This document shows positions 28,298 through 31,938 of a DNA stretch of 31,938 bases, in pieces (the first letter of the stretch is position 1; each line of letters starts with the position of its first letter). Both the position numbers and the translations under genes were made by a program. The DNA comes from a virus, in the IMG/VR virus record IMGVR_UViG_3300042294_000476, positions 1-31,938 of that record, one strand, 5' to 3'. Below the pieces are notes generated by a model, which saw only the letters and a list, made by a program, of their open reading frames with translations, was not told the DNA's origin and made no database searches.

Positions 28298-28700
28298 TGT
28301 TACCTCCGAATGTTTCGTTGTAGTATTGTTGTGAAAAATCTTCTGCACTTTGTCGTTTTTCAAGATATTCTAAACCATAAGGCAAATTATTAAGATGAAT
28401 AAACATATCCATTTGAGCATTTTTAATTTCATCCTTTCGCATTGCTTCGGCTTGTTCAAGTGCTTTGTAAATATCAAATCCTCTCAATCTCAAATTGATG
28501 TCTTTTTTGATTTGTTCAACCAACCACTCTACGCTACTCTGTTTATTGTTGCTCATTGTTTTTTCTTTTTCCATAAGTTCTTTAAGTTCTTTTTTTCTTT
28601 GTTCTCTTCGTTGTTCTCGGTTTTCAATACGCCATTTGTTTTTTTCTATTGAATCGGTTTTATAAGCGGTGGCTAATAGGTGTTTGATTTTATCATTCAT
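28290..28700 (-). CDS. Fused small protein: MNDKIKHLL module + KQ-VEWL module
   Basis: The 136-residue product begins MNDKIKHLLATAYKTDSIEKN, has KWRIENREQ and KELMEKEKT, then continues in frame into SNNKQSSVEWLVEQI and ends DFSQQYYNETFGGNND. The first ~48 residues match the protein that crosses the window joint, and the rest matches the KQQTAVEWL family at 22854 and 31202. No strong ribosome binding site lies before the internal ATG, so this looks like a real fusion of two modules found separately elsewhere in this genome. The start at 28700 follows GGAGGT-AACA-ATG. The function is unknown. Confidence 0.72.
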   Translation of the reverse strand: MNDKIKHLLATAYKTDSIEKNKWRIENREQRREQRKKELKELMEKEKTMSNNKQSSVEWLVEQIKKDINLRLRGFDIYKALEQAEAMRKDEIKNAQMDMFIHLNNLPYGLEYLEKRQSAEDFSQQYYNETFGGNND

Positions 28701-28929
28701 TGTTACCTCCTTTCTCCCTTGCAAAAATCTTAAATGTGTTTCCATTGCCATCACTAAATACAATGTTTGAAGTACTAGTATCACCAATTGTAAGGTTCAT
28801 TTCTCTTTTTCCATTAATGTATTCAGCAATCATTACTGGTACATCATTATTAAATTGAAATGCCCATTCTAAGTTATCAATTTTATGGTTTACAATTCCT
28901 ATTGCCGTTTGTTGTTTATCGTTGCTCAT
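28693..28929 (-). CDS. KQQTA-leader protein with NTFKIFARE domain, copy 2
   Basis: The 78-residue product begins SNDKQQTAIGIVNHKIDNLEW and ends NIVFSDGNGNTFKIFAREKGGNNE. It is the paralogue of 23111-23332, with the same leader and C-terminal domain. Its last codons (KGGNNE) carry the GGAGGT site of the following gene. The order NTFKIFARE gene then VEWL gene is the same at both places, so the pair moved or duplicated together. Confidence 0.72.
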   Translation of the reverse strand: MSNDKQQTAIGIVNHKIDNLEWAFQFNNDVPVMIAEYINGKREMNLTIGDTSTSNIVFSDGNGNTFKIFAREKGGNNE

Positions 28930-29060
28930 TGTTCGTTTATGAATTTAGCGTAATCGTGTGCATCCTGTTCACTCTCAAAGGTGGCCAGTAATTCTCCAGC
29001 GAAGTATACTCGCCACTTGGTAATGAAGTTGATTGTGGCTTTAATTACGACCGCTTTCAT
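28926..29060 (-). CDS. Small protein, 44 residues
   Basis: The product reads MKAVVIKATINFITKWRVYF, then AGELLATFESEQDAHDYAKFINEQ. The form W-x-V-Y-x-x-GE-x-x-ATF-x-S-x-x-DA-x-x-YA is like that of tiny beta-alpha proteins such as DUF2188, though too short for a sure call. ATG 29060 lies within the end of the upstream gene; the longer reading from 29108 overlaps more and begins with unrelated residues. Confidence 0.55.
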   Translation of the reverse strand: MKAVVIKATINFITKWRVYFAGELLATFESEQDAHDYAKFINEQ

Positions 29061-29328
29061 TCTTGATTGAGTTATACTGGTTCTCCCAAGTCCTCGCTTT
29101 GTCCTCAAGCTCTTGCTTGGTTTTCTCGTGACTCATTTTTGCCAAGTTCAATTGGTTGGTGGCAGTTTGCAAGTCAATGCGATTCTGCCAAAGTTCCCCT
29201 TCCAGTTCGGTGTTGATGCGATGTAGACGGTAGATTTCTTCCAAGTAACTTTGTGACTTCTTTTCATCAGCATACACCTTGTACACCAATAGGACGAATG
29301 TCAATCCAAATAGTATTGTTGTTGTCAT
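29041..29328 (-). CDS. Membrane-anchored coiled-coil protein
   Basis: The 95-residue product has an N-terminal hydrophobic span (ILFGLTFVLLVYKVY). A long charged coiled coil follows (YLEEIYRLHRINTELEGEL, LQTATNQLNLAKMSHEKTKQELEDK). No lipobox is present. It could be a spanin-like or cell-envelope protein, but it is encoded with the recombination genes rather than the lysis genes. It overlaps its neighbours at both ends. Confidence 0.65.
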   Translation of the reverse strand: MTTTILFGLTFVLLVYKVYADEKKSQSYLEEIYRLHRINTELEGELWQNRIDLQTATNQLNLAKMSHEKTKQELEDKARTWENQYNSIKNESGRN

Positions 29329-29531
29329 TTTGCTTTTCCTTTATAAAATTTGTGGTTGAAAATTGCCTGACTGAATTGGTCAAAGTCAGGTTTGTACTCG
29401 TCCCTCTCAAACTCGTATGGTTTGGCTTCGGGAAGTTCTTGCTTCATTGACTTGCGGAATGCGTGGATTCCGTAGCCCACCGCAAATGCGATGGGAGTCA
29501 AGATGATTGGGTAGATGATGTCTAATGCCAT
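29325..29531 (-). CDS. Single-span membrane protein, 68 residues
   Basis: The product has one N-terminal hydrophobic segment (IIYPIILTPIAFAVGYGI). A hydrophilic tail follows (KPYEFERDEYKPDFDQFSQAIF). No family is recognised. The start context is TTAAACTATGGC, the AAACTATG form. It and the next gene overlap by 4 bases and both carry a single N-terminal span, so they may act as a pair at the membrane. Confidence 0.65.
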   Translation of the reverse strand: MALDIIYPIILTPIAFAVGYGIHAFRKSMKQELPEAKPYEFERDEYKPDFDQFSQAIFNHKFYKGKAK

Positions 29532-29567
29532 AGTTTAATTTTCTAAATCTTTTTGTGAATGGACAAT

Positions 29568-30215
29568 TTATTTTGTGATTGATAAAAATAGTTCTCCAGC
29601 GTATGTCAGTTTCTCGTCAATGATTTCTTGCGAGTCCTCGTCCAAAGTGATAAGCGTTCCTGTGACCTTCTTGCCTTCAGGCATTCGTGGATCGTAGGAA
29701 ACGAAAATCCCTTCGGTCAACCCGGTTGCAATCATTCCCATCTGCATCTGCCAATAATACTCCGTCCGTTTGGACTTGAGTTGCTCGTTGTTTTTGATGA
29801 AGAAGTTTTGAAGGTGGTTGCCTGAATTAAAAGGACATTTGATTTCAATGAGCTTCTCACCAAGTGCATCGGGAGAGTAACCACCCCAAAGACCATAGGT
29901 GATGAAGGTGTAGGTCTCTGCTCCGTAGTAGGTATAGAAGTCATCGGTTTGTTGCTGGAAGTAGTGGAACGCTTCTTTCTCGTGTTCCTTGCCCCAATCC
30001 AAAGCACGACCATAAATCTCCGTGCGGTTGCCTGTGAGATACTCCGCTGCTTTCTCAAACACAAATGACTTTGCCGTCTCCGAAAGGAACTCCGATTTTG
30101 TTTTCGGAGTCCCCATCAGTTTGTGAATTTCGGAAGCGGTGAAGCGTGACCTTCTTAAATCTTGCCAATCCTCCTCCGTCAAAGAAGAGTGAATTGTTGG
30201 AAGTTGATGTTTCAT
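29568..30215 (-). CDS. YqaJ-like exonuclease (phage recombination)
   Basis: The 215-residue protein has RRSRFTASEIHKLMG near residue 22, GRALDWGKEHEKEAFHYF and a catalytic pair in GYSPDALGEKLIEIKCPF. It then has YYWQMQMGMIATG. This is the pattern of YqaJ/lambda-exonuclease-fold nucleases (D-x-n-E-x-K and Q). It resects double-stranded ends to leave single strands for the annealing protein encoded just upstream, with which it overlaps by ATGA. ATG 30215 was chosen; the frame to 30320 only repeats the upstream gene's end in another phase. Confidence 0.88.
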   Translation of the reverse strand: MKHQLPTIHSSLTEEDWQDLRRSRFTASEIHKLMGTPKTKSEFLSETAKSFVFEKAAEYLTGNRTEIYGRALDWGKEHEKEAFHYFQQQTDDFYTYYGAETYTFITYGLWGGYSPDALGEKLIEIKCPFNSGNHLQNFFIKNNEQLKSKRTEYYWQMQMGMIATGLTEGIFVSYDPRMPEGKKVTGTLITLDEDSQEIIDEKLTYAGELFLSITK

Positions 30216-30748
30216 TTCTCGCCAATTAATAGTTTTTGATTCACTGGAGAGACATCGTACTTGTTTGTGATGTCGGTCATCAGTCCACCGGTCTTGAGAT
30301 GCTCCATTGCTTTTGCCCAATTAGGATGCTTGGGAGTGAGTTCTTCTTTCTTGGGTACTTGTCTACCCATTGCCTTCTCACCGTCATCGTCATCGTCAAT
30401 GTTCAGGTTCAAGATAGAACCGAGAGCATAACGCCTTGCGTAAGTGATTGCCGAACCCATCGCTTGTGGATCGTTCTGCTTTGCCACAGGCATCGTGTAG
30501 GATGACTCCATCCACTCACCTGATTCGGAGTGAACGATGATGGTTGTGAGTGCGTCACCATCGGGAAACTGACTGACTGCCAAACCACATTCGCTCAATG
30601 GCTTTTGGATGGTTGACAAGATGTTTGCCAATGATGCATACTTTGACTTGAAGAAAGGATTGTTTGACTCCTTTGCTACCTTGCTCACCGATGCTTGGAA
30701 TTTTACCAACGCACCAGCGATGTTCTTGATTGATTCTGATTTATTCAT
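30212..30748 (-). CDS. ERF-family single-strand annealing protein
   Basis: The 178-residue protein contains NPFFKSKYASLANILSTIQKPLSECGLAVSQFPDG. It also has SGEWMESSYTMPV and DPQAMGSAITYARRYALGSILNLN. These are the hallmark motifs of ERF recombinases (P22 Erf, Sak-type relatives). It anneals complementary single strands in phage recombination or replication, with the YqaJ-like nuclease following. A short acidic run (IDDDDDGEK) follows the core. The start at 30748 lacks a Shine-Dalgarno site. Confidence 0.93.
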   Translation of the reverse strand: MNKSESIKNIAGALVKFQASVSKVAKESNNPFFKSKYASLANILSTIQKPLSECGLAVSQFPDGDALTTIIVHSESGEWMESSYTMPVAKQNDPQAMGSAITYARRYALGSILNLNIDDDDDGEKAMGRQVPKKEELTPKHPNWAKAMEHLKTGGLMTDITNKYDVSPVNQKLLIGEK

Positions 30749-31002
30749 AGGAAATTTGTTTTTTGTCCGAGCATAAATAACACTGTGAACTTGTCGGGTT
30801 CAAGATAGAAGAACCGCTCCGATTCAATGCCGACCAAATTGGTCTCAACGCATCCACCAAAGTAGACATCACGCTTTATCATATACGGCTCAAGTTCATC
30901 AAAGTGGTTGTTCAGTAAATAGTCATCTACTTGCTTGTCGGTATAGACATACCTATCCCCATTGATGGTGAGAATCCATCCGTTGACGGTTGCCTCAATC
31001 AT
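30745..31002 (-). CDS. Hypothetical protein, 85 residues
   Basis: Not recognised. It begins MIEATVNGWILTINGDRYVYTDKQVDDYLLNNHF and has a beta-rich second half (YFGGCVETNLVGIESERFFYLE). The start at 31002 follows GGAGGT-GAACA-ATG, encoded in the last codons (QGGEQ) of the upstream gene. Its stop overlaps the start of the ERF gene, so it may be a co-expressed recombination accessory. Confidence 0.68.
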   Translation of the reverse strand: MIEATVNGWILTINGDRYVYTDKQVDDYLLNNHFDELEPYMIKRDVYFGGCVETNLVGIESERFFYLEPDKFTVLFMLGQKTNFL

Positions 31003-31205
31003 TGTTCACCTCCTTGTATTTTTACTACTCCGTAAATTGTAAGTATTTTTTTTAGTTTTGAAAGTGTAATTGACATACCTTCTTCTTTAGTAACTTCTTC
31101 ATCCCACATATCAACCCCTTCGGTAATAATAGATTCTGCATCAGCACAATCAAAACAAAATCCAAATCTTAAATCTTGTTCTCTGTTGCAACATTTACAT
31201 TTCAT
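30999..31205 (-). CDS. Small zinc-finger-like protein
   Basis: The 68-residue product has two CxxC pairs: CKCC (residues 3-6) and CFDC (17-20), in MKCKCCNREQDLRFGFCFDC. That could bind one zinc. The remainder is helical and charged (WDEEVTKEEGMSITLSKLKK). It starts at 31205 after GGAGGT-AACAA-ATG, encoded in YGGGNK of the gene before. Such small zinc ribbons in phages are often regulators or inhibitors, but nothing specific can be claimed. Confidence 0.7.
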   Translation of the reverse strand: MKCKCCNREQDLRFGFCFDCADAESIITEGVDMWDEEVTKEEGMSITLSKLKKILTIYGVVKIQGGEQ

Positions 31206-31465
31206 TTGTTACCTCCTCCGTAGGTATTGTTAAAATGTTTTTCAATCGTACTTTTTACATCAATTTTTTTCATCATTACAGAACCGTTAAAATACCAATC
31301 CTCGGCAAAGTTAATTGTTCTTTCCTTCTCCACTTCTTTGGCTTTTTCAAGTATTTCTTTCATACTTAAATTTGGTTTTAACATTTCTTGTTCCAACCAC
31401 TCCACTGCTGTTTGTTGTTTCTTATTTACCATTTTCGTAGGTTGTTTTGTCGTGGTTGTTCTCAT
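31202..31465 (-). CDS. KQQTAVEWL-family small protein, copy 1
   Basis: The 87-residue product begins MRTTTTKQPTKMVNKKQQTAVEWLEQEMLK split by its leader, has EKAKEVEKERTI and ends NTYGGGNK. It matches the copies at 22854 and in 28290-28700. ATG 31465 is preferred to 31513 because GGAGGT-CACAA-ATG precedes it and it overlaps the lipoprotein gene by ATGA. Its last glycine codons form the ribosome binding site of the zinc-finger-like gene. The function is unknown. Confidence 0.75.
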   Translation of the reverse strand: MRTTTTKQPTKMVNKKQQTAVEWLEQEMLKPNLSMKEILEKAKEVEKERTINFAEDWYFNGSVMMKKIDVKSTIEKHFNNTYGGGNK

Positions 31466-31701
31466 TTGTGACCTCCTTTGTGGATAGGGTTTTTGCAATT
31501 TCCTTTGTGACATAGAATATCGCCCTTGTAATTTTTACAAATAAAGTATTCACATCCTTCAATTACACACACCTTAAGTGGGTCTGATGCTAAATTACCT
31601 TCACTTGGTATTGTGTAGTTTGTAGTTCTTGATGATACTGTGGGTTCTTCGCAACCAGCCATCATTCCGATGAGTAATGTTGCTAATAATATTTTTTTCA
31701 T
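31462..31701 (-). CDS. Small lipoprotein with cysteine-rich C-terminal part
   Basis: The 79-residue product has a signal peptide with lipobox (KKILLATLLIGMMAGCEEP), so Cys16 or so would be lipidated and the protein placed in the envelope. The mature part has C-x5-C-x4-C and C-x5-C (CVIEGCEYFIC, CHKGNCKNP), likely disulfides or a metal site. Phage lipoproteins can block superinfection or act as spanins; it is encoded with early accessory genes, which favours the first. Its end (HKGGHK) encodes the ribosome binding site of the next gene. Confidence 0.75.
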   Translation of the reverse strand: MKKILLATLLIGMMAGCEEPTVSSRTTNYTIPSEGNLASDPLKVCVIEGCEYFICKNYKGDILCHKGNCKNPIHKGGHK

Positions 31702-31703
31702 TT

Positions 31704-31938
31704 CTACTTTATTGATTTGTTAGTTGTGTTTCGACTTAGCATTACATAAATACCGCAATAAGCAAATACCAAAAGAAGAAGAATTATTAGCCCAAGAAAA
31801 ATATGTATACTCTTATGCACGGCTATTGTAAGGGCTAAAATTCCTATCAAAATAATTAAAGCGTTTATTGCCTTTTGTTTTTTATCTCTTTCCATTTGTT
31901 TTTTATCTTTTTCCATAAGTTCTTTTAGTTTTTGTTTT
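31704..31938 (-). CDS. Small membrane protein of the MNDKIKHLL family, 3' part of the joint-crossing gene
   Basis: The frame enters from the window end and runs to the stop at 31704. It carries the basic repeat (MEKDKKQMERDKKQK) and two hydrophobic segments (NALIILIGILALTIAV and LGLIILLLLVFAYCGIYVM), with a short tail. Joined to the 5' part at 1-199 it gives 112 residues with no frame break. An internal ATG at 31916 exists but has no ribosome binding site, whereas the start at 199 has an excellent one. Confidence 0.85.
   Translation of the reverse strand, partial: KQKLKELMEKDKKQMERDKKQKAINALIILIGILALTIAVHKSIHIFLGLIILLLLVFAYCGIYVMLSRNTTNKSIK
31844..31938. repeat. Terminal direct repeat, right copy
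   Basis: This is the exact second copy of bases 1-95. Removing one copy leaves a unit of 31843 bases in which the small membrane-protein gene of 199-1/31938-31704 becomes intact. Confidence 0.95.

Noticed and set aside
31480-31495. DnaA-box-like TGTGGATAG
   Set aside because: One mismatch from the consensus, a single copy inside a coding region, with no cluster; not enough for an origin.
1-31938. CRISPR array, tRNA genes, integrase or insertion sequence
   Set aside because: No regularly spaced direct repeats, no cloverleaf-like sequences and no recombinase or transposase motifs were seen on either strand by eye.

Overview
The window is an essentially complete genome of a tailed double-stranded DNA phage (class Caudoviricetes, probably siphovirus-like) that most likely infects a member of the Bacteroidota (Flavobacteriia/Chitinophagia type). 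The host call rests on three things: promoters of the Bacteroidota form TTG/TTTG-N20-TAnnTTTG; many start codons preceded by AAACTATG instead of a Shine-Dalgarno site; and structural proteins that resemble those of Bacteroidota phages. All convincing genes are on the minus strand. The first 95 bases are repeated exactly as the last 95 (1-95 = 31844-31938), and one small membrane-protein gene reads in frame across the joint (199 down to 1, then on to 31704). The unit is therefore a circular or circularly permuted map of about 31.8 kb.

In transcriptional order (right to left), 31.9-28.1 kb holds small accessory genes, many overlapping by ATGA and led by strong GGAGGT sites. Within this run sit an ERF single-strand annealing protein (30212-30748) and a YqaJ-like exonuclease (29568-30215), a recombination pair. 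Next, 28.0-24.4 kb is the replication and modification block: a free-standing NUMOD4/HNH endonuclease with a structured leader, a replication/loader-like protein, a DnaB helicase, a C5 cytosine methyltransferase with an unusual second open frame, and a protein resembling DnaA domain IV. A sigma-factor-like protein (23833-24342) and more small genes follow.

The packaging block (22.6-19.4 kb) has an HNH nuclease, a small-terminase-like protein, two small genes, a glycosyltransferase and the large terminase. It is followed by a probable tail-assembly-chaperone pair joined by a -1 frameshift on a T9 run (19422-18665). A hairpin-rich intergenic stretch of 465 bases (18200-18664) separates this from the virion genes: two large tail/baseplate proteins, a tape measure, an XkdF-like prohead protease, a scaffold-like protein, the major capsid protein and a tail-tube-like protein. 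A terminator overlapping a promoter (9607-9660) closes that unit. The next unit carries fibre/receptor-binding genes, holin-like genes, an amidase, and then unusually the portal, head-tail connector and tail-completion genes. It ends with spanin-like proteins, a metallophosphoesterase, a DUF3310 protein and a small helix-turn-helix protein.

No integrase, tRNA gene or CRISPR array was seen, so a lytic lifestyle is likely but not proven. The features most worth following up are the frameshift, the dual-frame methyltransferase gene, the leader RNA before the HNH gene, the hairpin-rich gap with the only plausible plus-strand ORF, the recurrent GCTATTT box before late genes, and the shuffled small-protein modules.
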